Shown one piece after another: positions 19,926 through 28,383 of a DNA stretch of 64,000 nt. Below the pieces are notes generated by a model. It searched no databases. It worked only from the letters and a program-made list of their open reading frames with translations, and was not told the origin of the DNA. This DNA is from Caballeronia sp. dw_276. Lineage in GTDB: Bacteria; Pseudomonadota; Gammaproteobacteria; Burkholderiales; Burkholderiaceae. Position 1 is the first letter of the stretch; each line of letters begins with the position of its first letter. The DNA is taken from the NCBI RefSeq assembly GCF_018449635.1, contig NZ_JAAVUV010000003.1, positions 434,001 to 498,000 on the forward strand, given 5' to 3'. The translations under genes were made by a program, and so were the position numbers.

Positions 19926-20984
19926 TCAGCGCACGATCTTCGCAATCGATGCAATCAACCGGTCGATATCCGCAGCGTCCAGAGCGCCCATCGTAGAGAT
20001 GCGGAATAGTTCGTTCGACAAACCGCCCTGCCCCGCGTAGATCACGAAACCCTCTGACTTCAACGCGTCGTGCAAAACCGGATACGTGATTCCCGCCGGC
20101 AACCGGTACGCGCGCAACACGACCGATGATTCGCCATCCGGCAACGCGCCTTCGATACCCAATGCAGCCAGCGCCGAACGTGCTTGCTCCGCTAGCGCCG
20201 CATAACGCGCGTGACGTGCCTGCAGACCGCCCTCGTCCTCGAACTCGCGCAGCGCTTCAACCAGCGCGTAATACGCGTGCACGGACGGTGTGAACGGCGT
20301 GTTGCGCTCGTCCTGCAACCTGGCGAGACGCGTGATGCCGAGGTAATACGTGCGGCTCGCCGCATGTTTCAGCGCATCGCGCTTCGCGATCACAAAGGCC
20401 GCGCCGGGCACGCCGTGCAGGCATTTGTTCGCGGTCGCGGCGACCGCGGTGATACCGCCGCCATCGAAGTCGATATGCTCCGCGCCGAAACTGCTCACGC
20501 CATCGAGCAACAAGCCGATGCCGCGCGCCTTGCACGCCGCGCTCAACGCGTCGATCTGGTTCAGACGGCCCGTCGTGGTCTCGTGATGGATGATCGCAAC
20601 GTTCGTAAAACCGTCCAGCTTGGCGATGATCGCATCCGTGTCCGGCGCTTCCATCCACGCGTACTTCACGACCTCATGATCGATGCCGTATTGCGTCGCG
20701 ATCTGCGCGATCCGTTCGCCATACACGCCGTTTTCGACGATCAGCAAACGGCCGCCTTGCGGCACCATTCCCGCGATCATGCTTTCGACCGCAGCCGTGC
20801 CCGAACCCGTCATCAAGACAGCCGTCCAGACGTTCGGATCGAGCGAATAAGCCGCAAGCAAACGCTCGCGCGCTTCGTCCTGCAGGTCGAAAAATTCCGG
20901 CTCGCGATGACACAAATCGGTTTGCAAAAGGCTGTTGCGCACGCGTTCGGTCAGCGTGACGGGACCAGGATTGAGCAGCAGCAT
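19926..20984 (-). CDS. phnW: 2-aminoethylphosphonate:pyruvate transaminase
   Basis: 352 residues starting MLLLNPGPVTLTERVR, the standard PhnW N-terminus. It is a class V PLP enzyme; the Schiff-base lysine is K187 in ATANKCLHGVPG and the cofactor aspartate is D161 in LLLDGVSSFG. In degradation it turns 2-aminoethylphosphonate (AEP) into phosphonoacetaldehyde. Here it sits 5 bp after phosphonopyruvate decarboxylase in an operon with PEP mutase and no phnX hydrolase, so the reverse direction (phosphonoacetaldehyde to AEP) is the likely role. It is the last gene before the strong terminator. Confidence 0.93.
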   Translation of the reverse strand: MLLLNPGPVTLTERVRNSLLQTDLCHREPEFFDLQDEARERLLAAYSLDPNVWTAVLMTGSGTAAVESMIAGMVPQGGRLLIVENGVYGERIAQIATQYGIDHEVVKYAWMEAPDTDAIIAKLDGFTNVAIIHHETTTGRLNQIDALSAACKARGIGLLLDGVSSFGAEHIDFDGGGITAVAATANKCLHGVPGAAFVIAKRDALKHAASRTYYLGITRLARLQDERNTPFTPSVHAYYALVEALREFEDEGGLQARHARYAALAEQARSALAALGIEGALPDGESSVVLRAYRLPAGITYPVLHDALKSEGFVIYAGQGGLSNELFRISTMGALDAADIDRLIASIAKIVR

Positions 20985-20989
20985 GATGT

Positions 20990-22165
20990 CTAGCGTCCAA
21001 TATGTTGTTGCAGGCGCGCGCGCACGTCTTCCGGCGTGATCGACGGCCGTGGCAGATCGCTGGGCGTGCCGGTGTTGATCGACAGCCGGGCAAAACGAAC
21101 GCCATCGATATCCTTCGCTTCGAACAATTGGTCGATGACCGAAAGATCGTCGCCGTCGAGCGCCAGCGCGTACCCGCACGCTGACGCAATGCGCGCGAAT
21201 TCCACACCCTGCGACACCGTCGCCTGACCGCCCGTGGACTCGTGCGCGCCGTTGTCGAGCAACACGTGCGTGAGGTTCGACGGGCCGTACGCGCCGAGCG
21301 TGGCGAACACGCCCATGCGCATAAGCGCGGCGCCGTCGCCATCGAGCGCGATCACGTTCAGGTCCGGCCGCGATAAAGCCAGGCCAAGCGCCATGGGCGT
21401 CACGCATCCCATCGATCCAACGAGATACAACTGGTTTTCGCGGTCATCGATGGCGTAGAGTTCGCGCCCGCAAAATCCCGTCGATGCCAGCACGACCGTG
21501 GAATCTTCCGGCGTATGCGCGATCACGCGTTCAAGCGCGTCGTGACGCGACGAAAGTTCGCCGTTCCTGAATTGCGCCGTGACTTCAGCGCGCTCGTTCA
21601 ACGCACGCCGGCGTACGCCGCTCAGGCCTTTCTTCGTGAGCTTATAAGGCGCGACGCTGCCCTTCTGCATCACGAGCGCGTAAGGCCGGCCGGTGCTGTC
21701 CATGTGCGCGGTCGCGCGATCGAGCGCGGGGCCGATTGCATCGGCTTCGGTGGGGAACAATTCCCACGGGATTTCCATGGTATCGAGCATGGCCGGCGTG
21801 ACCGGACCCATCAGCGCGTGCTGGGGTTCATCGGCGACACCGGGCTGGCCGCGCCACGTGACGATCAATAATTGCGGCAACCTGAACGTCCAAGTCAGCG
21901 ACGTCAGCGGACTCACCGCGTTGCCGAGCCCGGAGTTCTGCATCATCGATACACCGCGCCGTTTCTTGAACGCGCCCGATGCACCCAGCGCCACGCCCGC
22001 GATCAACGCGACCGCGTCGCCCTCATTCGCCGCCGATACATAGTTCAGCGACTCGTCCTGAAGCACATAGTTGATGAACGGCGTCAGGTACGAGCACGGC
22101 ACGCCCGCGTACCAGTCGAAACCCCGCTCGCGCGCGGCTTCGACAAATTGTGCAGCTTCGATCAC
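20990..22165 (-). CDS. aepY: Phosphonopyruvate decarboxylase
   Basis: A 391-residue thiamine-diphosphate enzyme that decarboxylates phosphonopyruvate to phosphonoacetaldehyde, the irreversible step that pulls the unfavourable PEP mutase equilibrium forward. The cofactor glutamate is E48 in [13 protein letters not shown], and the ThDP/metal motif begins [11 protein letters not shown] with the matching [12 protein letters not shown]. The length is typical of Ppd/AepY, shorter than full ThDP decarboxylases. It overlaps the upstream PEP mutase gene by 4 bp and precedes phnW by 5 bp. Confidence 0.93.
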   Translation of the reverse strand: MIEAAQFVEAARERGFDWYAGVPCSYLTPFINYVLQDESLNYVSAANEGDAVALIAGVALGASGAFKKRRGVSMMQNSGLGNAVSPLTSLTWTFRLPQLLIVTWRGQPGVADEPQHALMGPVTPAMLDTMEIPWELFPTEADAIGPALDRATAHMDSTGRPYALVMQKGSVAPYKLTKKGLSGVRRRALNERAEVTAQFRNGELSSRHDALERVIAHTPEDSTVVLASTGFCGRELYAIDDRENQLYLVGSMGCVTPMALGLALSRPDLNVIALDGDGAALMRMGVFATLGAYGPSNLTHVLLDNGAHESTGGQATVSQGVEFARIASACGYALALDGDDLSVIDQLFEAKDIDGVRFARLSINTGTPSDLPRPSITPEDVRARLQQHIGR

Positions 22166-23868
22166 GCGCCTGCCTCCGCGCCCGCCGATCCGTTCGATCC
22201 GTACGGCGCTTGTCCGTGCGCGAAATCACCGGCTTGACGCAGTTCGTCGAGATCGTTCACGCCGCGCCAGTGGCCATGCACGTATTGCACTTCGATGCGC
22301 TCGCCCGCCGCGATCAGCGCGTTGAGCAACGCGGCCATGTCGAGCTTGGCGAAGTCATCGCGATGCTGCAACTGTTCGAGCTTGGCGACCAGACGCTCGC
22401 GGCCCGCGCCGCGCACGTTCAGCAAGCCCATCCAGCGGCCTTGCGGCGTCTTCGATTCCACGTTCGCCGGACCAGCCGAACTCGTGACGCTTTCGAGCCA
22501 TACTTTCTGGCCGAAGAGCGCACGGTCATCGGCGGTGGAGCAGTAAGCAAAGTCTGTCGATGCAACACCCGCTTGCGGCGTTTGCGACGAATCCACGACC
22601 ACGCAGAAGTCGCTGTCCGACTCGACCAGATCCCGAAGAATGTAGCTGCGGAACAAGAGGTCGCCGTAGGAAATCACAGTGTCCGCGGTGAACGATTTCG
22701 CGGCACAAGCGAGCGACGCCAGTTCGCCCGTTTGCTCATGCTTTTCGTTCACAACCAGGCGAATGCCCGACGTATCGATAGCGTCCGCGCGATAACCGCC
22801 GACCACCGTGATGTCGTTAATGCCTTCCTTCTTGAACGCTTCAACCAACCGGCGCAGCAACGGCTTGCCCGCGATTGGCAGCATGACCTTGGGTTTATCG
22901 GCGGTGACGGCTTCGAGGCCTGCTCCCCGGCTTGCCGCCAAAACGACCGCGTTACGCGATGCACTCGCCGACGACAGGTACACGCTCTCAGCCGTTGAAT
23001 ATTCTTCGGCGTCCTGCAGACGGAAAATCTCGTTCACGCTCGCCACGCGGTCTTCCACATTCACGAGCGTCTGGCTGCTGTGAATTTCCTTGGCGATAGC
23101 CTGCATGGTCGAAGCCGCGCCGCGCAGCAAATGATTCGCCCAGATCACAGTGCTGATGCCCGCTTGGCGGAATACGTCGGTGGGCGTGCTGTAGTACTTG
23201 GTCGGCACGATCACGAGCGGACCGCGACCGGCCCATTCGCGCGCGAACGTGAGGATTTCATCGGGCTTGGACAGCTTGCTGTGAATCAGGATGGCGTCCG
23301 CACCGGCCTGCCGATACGCCTCGGCGCGCTTGAGCGCCTCTTCCATGCCCCAGCCGGCAATCAGCGCTTCAACACGCGCGACGATCGAGAAGTTCGGATC
23401 GCTTTGCGAATCCTTGCCGGCCTTGATCTTGCCGCAGAACTCGTCCATCTCGGCGAGCGGCTGACGCTCGCCGTTCAGGAAGCTGTTCGTCTTCGGAAAC
23501 TGCTTGTCTTCAATACACACGCCCGCGATACCGCGCTGTTCCAGCTTTTTCACCAGCCGGCGAACGTTGTTGAAGTTGCCGTAACCCGTGTCGCCATCGA
23601 GCAGAATAGGAAGGTCGCTGGCATCGGCCATAAATTCGAGCGTGTCGACCACCTGGGTCCAGCTCGCTTCGTTGTTGTCCCGCACGCCGAACTGCGCGGA
23701 GATCGTCAGGCCCGAGCCCCAGATCGCCTTGAATCCGGCTTCCTTGACGATGCGCGCCGACAAGCCATTGTGCGCTTCCATCAGGAATTCCAGCTCGTTG
23801 CTTTGAAGCATCTCGCGCAGACGAAGGGAACGGGCATAAGCCGCGGGTAATTGATACGGTGCGTTCAT
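22162..23868 (-). CDS. aepX: PEP mutase fused to a nucleotidyltransferase domain
   Basis: 568 residues with two domains. Residues about 1-295 are phosphoenolpyruvate mutase, which converts PEP to phosphonopyruvate and makes the carbon-phosphorus bond. The diagnostic motif [10 protein letters not shown] is at 120-129, separating true mutases from isocitrate-lyase relatives; WGSG at 50-53 and DGDTGYG at 91-97 are also present. Residues about 306-568 are a MobA/IspD-like nucleotidyltransferase with LAASRGAGL (310-318) and DKPKVMLPI (324-332). In known PepM fusions this domain is PntC-like and activates AEP as CMP-AEP. It overlaps both neighbouring genes by 4 bp. Confidence 0.93.
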   Translation of the reverse strand: MNAPYQLPAAYARSLRLREMLQSNELEFLMEAHNGLSARIVKEAGFKAIWGSGLTISAQFGVRDNNEASWTQVVDTLEFMADASDLPILLDGDTGYGNFNNVRRLVKKLEQRGIAGVCIEDKQFPKTNSFLNGERQPLAEMDEFCGKIKAGKDSQSDPNFSIVARVEALIAGWGMEEALKRAEAYRQAGADAILIHSKLSKPDEILTFAREWAGRGPLVIVPTKYYSTPTDVFRQAGISTVIWANHLLRGAASTMQAIAKEIHSSQTLVNVEDRVASVNEIFRLQDAEEYSTAESVYLSSASASRNAVVLAASRGAGLEAVTADKPKVMLPIAGKPLLRRLVEAFKKEGINDITVVGGYRADAIDTSGIRLVVNEKHEQTGELASLACAAKSFTADTVISYGDLLFRSYILRDLVESDSDFCVVVDSSQTPQAGVASTDFAYCSTADDRALFGQKVWLESVTSSAGPANVESKTPQGRWMGLLNVRGAGRERLVAKLEQLQHRDDFAKLDMAALLNALIAAGERIEVQYVHGHWRGVNDLDELRQAGDFAHGQAPYGSNGSAGAEAGA

Positions 23869-24632
23869 CGTAGGGCTCCAGCAAGCTGACGCAGTTGCGG
23901 CAAGACTTCGTCGGCCGCGCGTTTAACGTCGTTTTGAAAATCGATTTCGATCCACGGCGCGCCGGTCACATCGGCGACGTCGAATACCTGGCTGCGTTCC
24001 AGCAGCAAATCACGTACGGCTTCTTCATGCGGCAAGTTCGCGCGGCCCGTCGCGACATAACCCGCGACGATCTCGGCCAGACGGCGTGCCGCGGTTTCAT
24101 CGAAACGGAAAAATCCCACCGATTCGCCTATCACGTCATATTGCAGATCCGCCAGCACCTGCTTGCGCAACTCCACCGGTACGCCGTTCGCCACGCAGAG
24201 TTTCACGGGTTCGTCGCCGGCTTCGAAATCACGGTCGATCAACAAACGGTTCACCGGCCCGGCACCCGCAACCAGCGGTTCGAGAATGCGCTCGTCGTAC
24301 AGCACGTCGGCGTCCATCAACAGCACGTCGCCGCCCCGCGTCAACGCTTCAGCGGCCGTATGCACGGACAGCACGCTGCCGAGCGAAAACTCGTTGTTCA
24401 CCACCACTTCTGTATGCGGCTTCCAGGCGATCGTGGCCAATTCCTCTTCCACGACTTCGTGCTTGAAACCGAGCACGAAAACGATCTCATCGACGCCCGC
24501 GGTTTTCAGCAGTTGCAAGTGCCGTTCGAGCAGCGACGATTCGCCAAAACGCAGCAGGCACTTCGGCTTTTGCTGCCCTTCTGGCTGCACGAGACGTAAT
24601 CCCATGCCGGCGGCAAGGATGATTGCGCGCAT
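23865..24632 (-). CDS. Second nucleotidyltransferase of the phosphonate operon
   Basis: 255 residues of the sugar/choline-phosphate nucleotidyltransferase fold. Landmarks are LAAGMGLRL (6-14), KPKCLL (22-27) and the metal-binding [10 protein letters not shown]. It resembles LicC-type phosphocholine cytidylyltransferases. Overlapping the PEP mutase fusion by 4 bp, it presumably activates a phosphonate or a partner alcohol phosphate with CTP. Because the downstream fusion already has a similar domain, the two may act on different substrates. The exact substrate is unknown. Confidence 0.82.
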   Translation of the reverse strand: MRAIILAAGMGLRLVQPEGQQKPKCLLRFGESSLLERHLQLLKTAGVDEIVFVLGFKHEVVEEELATIAWKPHTEVVVNNEFSLGSVLSVHTAAEALTRGGDVLLMDADVLYDERILEPLVAGAGPVNRLLIDRDFEAGDEPVKLCVANGVPVELRKQVLADLQYDVIGESVGFFRFDETAARRLAEIVAGYVATGRANLPHEEAVRDLLLERSQVFDVADVTGAPWIEIDFQNDVKRAADEVLPQLRQLAGALR

Positions 24633-24653
24633 GTTGATCCTATGGGTAAGGCT

Positions 24654-25661
24654 TTATTCGATATCCGGCACGCGCGCGAGACGACGGCGCTGCCAGCCCT
24701 TTTCAGCGAAATGCAGATAAACGATGCCCGGCAAACCCAGCAACAACTCGCGCGCGCGCTTGGCGAGCGAAAGCGCCAGAGCGGCTTCGGGCGGCAAACC
24801 GATCAGGCGCGCGAGCAGCAGATATCCGCCCTCCTGCACACCGAGCGAACCGGGCACCGCGAACGCCGCGCCACGAATGGCCTGGCCGAGACTTTCCAGC
24901 ATCAGCGCTTCTCCCCAGCCAACCGGCGAGCCGAGCAGATGCAACGCAAGCCAGACTTCGCCCGTGCCCACGATCCAGCCAAGCAGGCTCAGCGCAAAAC
25001 TGGCGGCAACCGGTCCGGGTTTCTTGTAGAGCTCGAGCACGGCGCCATCGACGGCTTCAGCACGCGACACCAGCGACGACCAGTCGCGCTTCTTCGAAAA
25101 GCGCGCAGCGAACTGGGAGGCAAAGCGCGTTGCCCGTCCGAACAATCCGGCGCGTTGGGCGAAGAAAAAGCCGACGACCATCAGCGAACACACCACGATC
25201 ACGATCAGCACCGGCAGCAGCATGCCAACACCCGATGCATAGCTGCTCAGCAACGCAAGGCCGATCATCGCGAAAATCATTTGGCCGACGGACTGCATGG
25301 TCGTGCTGACGGTGATCACGGCGGCGGCGTCGCGGGAACGCATGCCACGCTGAGAGAGATAACGCACCATCAGCATGGGACCGCCAATCTGGCCGGCTGG
25401 CATCAGACTGTTCACCGACTCGCCGGTCCAGCGCGCGAGCAATGCGTCGCGGAATGTGACATCGCGTTGATTGCGCGCGAAGAGAGTTTCGATCGCCAGT
25501 GCGTCGATCACCATTGGCAGGACATGAAACATCGCGACCGCGAGGAGTCCCCAGCCCGCGGCCGCCAGCGCCGTCGCGACGGAACCGAAACCCTGCCAGC
25601 CGAGCAGCGCGATGAACAACACCACGCCGAGCGACAGAAGGACAGTTCCAGCGCGGCTCAT
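24654..25661 (-). CDS. HpnL-like polytopic membrane protein
   Basis: 335 residues with about eight hydrophobic segments. The sequence has features of the UPF0104 / lysylphosphatidylglycerol-synthase transmembrane family, specifically the HpnL-like subgroup: GESVNSLMPAGQIGGP in the middle, and AIRGAAFAVPGSLGVQEGGY towards the end. Family members are suspected lipid flippases or lipid-modifying proteins, some linked to hopanoids. No hopanoid genes occur here; in this operon a role in handling a phosphonate lipid is plausible. The start at 25661 overlaps the oxygenase stop (ATGA), giving tight coupling. Confidence 0.82.
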   Translation of the reverse strand: MSRAGTVLLSLGVVLFIALLGWQGFGSVATALAAAGWGLLAVAMFHVLPMVIDALAIETLFARNQRDVTFRDALLARWTGESVNSLMPAGQIGGPMLMVRYLSQRGMRSRDAAAVITVSTTMQSVGQMIFAMIGLALLSSYASGVGMLLPVLIVIVVCSLMVVGFFFAQRAGLFGRATRFASQFAARFSKKRDWSSLVSRAEAVDGAVLELYKKPGPVAASFALSLLGWIVGTGEVWLALHLLGSPVGWGEALMLESLGQAIRGAAFAVPGSLGVQEGGYLLLARLIGLPPEAALALSLAKRARELLLGLPGIVYLHFAEKGWQRRRLARVPDIE

Positions 25662-26476
25662 GCTGCGCTGTTCTTCCCGCCTTTGCGGCGGAACACCTGG
25701 CCGAAACCAAAGTACGCGATCGAATCCTTCATGTTCGAAATGAAGCGCTGCCACGGCCGCATGTTCGGATTCGTGACGTACTCGAAAGTCAGCGATACGC
25801 GGAATTCGTTCGCGCGCGCAGGGGTGATGCGATGGCGAAGCTTGTCGCCATCGAAGAATACAAGGCCGCCCGGCGGAATCTGCACGGAACCAGGTTGATC
25901 GGCGATCTCCGGCGTGCGCGTGTGCAACTCGTAGTCGAGGCGGCACGACGAATCGTCCATCACGCCGAGCAGCAGCGTGTAACGGCGGCCTTCGTAGTAC
26001 GACGTATCGTAATGCCAGCCGATGTGATCCCCTGCCTTCGTATAAAAGTACAGCGCATAGGCGTGCGGATCGTCGGCGGGAGACTCCTGAAGCGTGTCGC
26101 CGCTGATCTTTTCCAGCCAGTTGATCAGGGCCGGCGAACGGTACAACTCGGCAATGAACGGCGCCAGTTCGTCGATTGCGTGGCGGCTTACGCTGCCGCC
26201 CGCCTTGTGCCCCGGAATGTAGTTCCGGTTGATCGCGGGCGTAACGGCACGCACCGCCTCGACCAGCTTTTCCGTGAACTCGCGCGGCAGGAAGTCTTCG
26301 AGATAGAGGAACGCGCCATGGTCATCGAAGGTTTTGTGCAGCTTCGCCGGCTGGCGATCCGAGGAGGACCGCTCGAGATGCGCAGCGAGGGTTTCGTCCA
26401 CGGCCTGCACGCCCCTGCGCCCGACAGCGTTGCCGCCGAAAGTGTGCGTGGATGCCGGATTGACAGTTGAATTCAT
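25658..26476 (-). CDS. 2-oxoglutarate/Fe(II)-dependent oxygenase
   Basis: 272 residues. The double-stranded beta-helix carries the iron triad H155-x-D157 (GWHYDTSYY) and H215 (DKLRHRITPA), with R226 in place for the 2-oxoglutarate carboxylate. About 50 residues at the N-terminus look disordered. It overlaps both neighbours by 4 bp. Phosphonate pathways often include such oxygenases (for example PhnY and FrbJ families hydroxylate phosphonates), so hydroxylation of an AEP intermediate or of the lipid product is a reasonable guess, but the substrate cannot be read from sequence. Confidence 0.85.
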   Translation of the reverse strand: MNSTVNPASTHTFGGNAVGRRGVQAVDETLAAHLERSSSDRQPAKLHKTFDDHGAFLYLEDFLPREFTEKLVEAVRAVTPAINRNYIPGHKAGGSVSRHAIDELAPFIAELYRSPALINWLEKISGDTLQESPADDPHAYALYFYTKAGDHIGWHYDTSYYEGRRYTLLLGVMDDSSCRLDYELHTRTPEIADQPGSVQIPPGGLVFFDGDKLRHRITPARANEFRVSLTFEYVTNPNMRPWQRFISNMKDSIAYFGFGQVFRRKGGKNSAA

Positions 26477-27180
26477 TGAACAGCCTGCAAGTCTTGACCG
26501 TCGGCGTCCTTGTCGCCCGCATTGGAGGCCGTATTGCGTGCGACGCGGCGTACCACGCGCTGATAGTCCACTACGACCCATACGGCAAACAACGGCGCAC
26601 CGATGGACGCAGCAATAAGAAACGGCGTCATGCCGTTGAGCAAGGTCACCACGGGCAGCAGATACAAGACGTCTTCCGTTTCGAAGCCCGCCATTGACGC
26701 CTGCTTTGTCCCGGTCTTACCGGCCAAAGATTCAATACGCATGCGCAGGAAAAAGATCAGCGCAACTGCAACGCCCGCGGCACCGCCCAGCCACTCAGCC
26801 GGGACGATCATCGACGGATGATGCACACCTACGTAAAAGCCGAGTCCCACAAACAGCAATACAGTCACCACGGAATCACATGCGAGATCGTAAAAATGAC
26901 CGATTTTGCTCGATTGACCGCTGATGCGCGCCAGTTCGCCGTCTGTATGATCAACGAAATTCGACACTGCAATCAGAAAGGCGCCCAGGCTGCACGCCCA
27001 GAAACTGCCCACCGACAGATAGTATGCGCCCACCACACCAATGAGCAGGCGCAGGGTCGTCAGGTGGTTCGGGGTGATCGGGGTACCAACGAGCGGCGTT
27101 ACCAGGCGCCGGGCGAGCCGTGCATCCCAGGTTGGAGGCTCAGGAAGGGCTCGGAGTGTAGCGTTGCGGGGATTGTTCAT
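26473..27180 (-). CDS. CDP-alcohol phosphatidyltransferase family protein
   Basis: 235 residues, several membrane helices. The complete catalytic signature is present: D77, then D80-G81-x2-A84-R85-x8-G94-x3-D98-x3-D102. Enzymes of this family move a phospho-alcohol from a CDP-activated donor, or use a CDP-lipid with an alcohol acceptor. As first gene of the phosphonate operon it would join CMP-activated AEP to diacylglycerol, giving a phosphonolipid, or make a related envelope molecule. The ATG at 27180 has no strong ribosome site. It overlaps the oxygenase gene by 4 bp. Confidence 0.88.
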   Translation of the reverse strand: MNNPRNATLRALPEPPTWDARLARRLVTPLVGTPITPNHLTTLRLLIGVVGAYYLSVGSFWACSLGAFLIAVSNFVDHTDGELARISGQSSKIGHFYDLACDSVVTVLLFVGLGFYVGVHHPSMIVPAEWLGGAAGVAVALIFFLRMRIESLAGKTGTKQASMAGFETEDVLYLLPVVTLLNGMTPFLIAASIGAPLFAVWVVVDYQRVVRRVARNTASNAGDKDADGQDLQAVQ

Positions 27181-27182
27181 GC

Positions 27183-27203
27183 TCGAAATATATCTCGTTT
27201 CGA
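27183..27203. promoter_or_regulatory. Inverted repeat at the head of the phosphonate operon
   Basis: TCGAAA, a nine-base AT-rich spacer, and TTTCGA lie 3 to 23 bp upstream of the first operon start codon. The dyad covers the position expected for a ribosome site, so it may be a repressor operator or an RNA hairpin controlling translation of a leader. AT-rich sequence continues further upstream and could hold the promoter. Function is inferred. Confidence 0.35.
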
Positions 27204-27381
27204 ACTTAATTGCATATATGGGGCCACCGGATCCGATGCACGCAAGAGCCGCATTCTGTCCGGATTTGGTCACAATGCAACGCTGGCTTTTGGCGCTTGT
27301 TTGGATGTTTCAGGCGGTCCAGCTAAACGGTGGCACGGGCGGGCAGCCCGTGGCCATGTCGGTATTTTTTTCTTTCGCCGA

Positions 27382-28116
27382 CTATTGAAGCGGTACGGGC
27401 ACAGCCGCCGGCGCGCTCGCCGGTCTACCGGCGTCTCCCGCCGCAACCGCGGTTTCATTGCTTGCCCCGCCGTTTTTGTCGAGCGGAATCTTCACTGTGC
27501 GCACCGTTCCATTACCGAGCGGGAAGTCTGTCAGCGCGCTGCGGATCAGGTAAGGCATTGCTCGCACCAGCGACGATTCGCCGCCCGAGTTACTCGCGCT
27601 CACCTTGTACACCTCGCGCCCGCTCGCCCTGTCCGTCAGGCGGATCTGGAGCGCATGGACAAACACCGGGTAGCTTTGATCCACGTATCCTGCCGGGCCC
27701 ATATCCCAGCCGCCCCACGCCCCGTAACCGCCCCAGCCATACGGGCGGCCGTACCAGCCGCCGTACATGGGCCACGGATCGTAATAGACCGGTTGCCGTA
27801 CAGTCACGAAGTCGCCGCGAATTGAATACGACAGTTCCACCCGATACTCCGCGCTTGCGTCCGGCACCCGACGAAACGAATGTGTGCTGAGTTCATTGGA
27901 AACAAGCGTTTCATACGTTTTCTGTTCGATGCTGTTTTGCTGCTCCGCCGAACGTGCGAACGCGTAAGTCCGCGTGGTGTCACTTCCCGACCAGTCCGAA
28001 AATGCCGAAACCTGCGTCTGGACGTACGTCGTGCACCCTCCGAGCAGCGCGAAACCCGCGATCAGCGCAACGCGCGCCGCACTTTTCAATTCCCCGCACA
28101 AGCGTCCGAACGTCAT
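27382..28116 (-). CDS. DUF4136 lipoprotein
   Basis: 244 residues with a lipoprotein signal; the lipobox ends at C28 (FALLGGC). The body has the DUF4136 pattern of an envelope protein, beginning with a TYAFARS-like strand. A glycine/tyrosine/tryptophan-rich insert in the middle (around residues 118-145, with repeated GGW/GGY) is notable. The C-terminal tail is alanine- and proline-rich. Function is unknown. It is probably monocistronic, transcribed toward the phosphonate operon. Confidence 0.85.
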   Translation of the reverse strand: MTFGRLCGELKSAARVALIAGFALLGGCTTYVQTQVSAFSDWSGSDTTRTYAFARSAEQQNSIEQKTYETLVSNELSTHSFRRVPDASAEYRVELSYSIRGDFVTVRQPVYYDPWPMYGGWYGRPYGWGGYGAWGGWDMGPAGYVDQSYPVFVHALQIRLTDRASGREVYKVSASNSGGESSLVRAMPYLIRSALTDFPLGNGTVRTVKIPLDKNGGASNETAVAAGDAGRPASAPAAVPVPLQ

Positions 28117-28383
28117 GGCCGACCTCTTTGTTTCCGTTAATTTTCTTGCGTTGAATTTCCGCGAGCCCGGCGGCGCCGAGAATCACAAGCACCACGTCAA
28201 TATTGCCTCGTCCTGCCTGTTGAAAGACTGTAATGCCCTATCGAAGTTCGGGGAATAGACCAATCGGCCGACCCCTCCGGATTCGAGCCCACGTTTGCCC
28301 GAGCCTTTGTACAATGATCCGACACAAGGCCGCCTCGATTGACCTGAAGCCGAGGCAAAGCTCCCAACTCAATTCGAACCGAC

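Noticed and set aside
19926..20984. phnW as part of AEP degradation
   Set aside because: No phnX hydrolase or transport genes are nearby, whereas PEP mutase and the decarboxylase are directly linked, so synthesis is the better reading.
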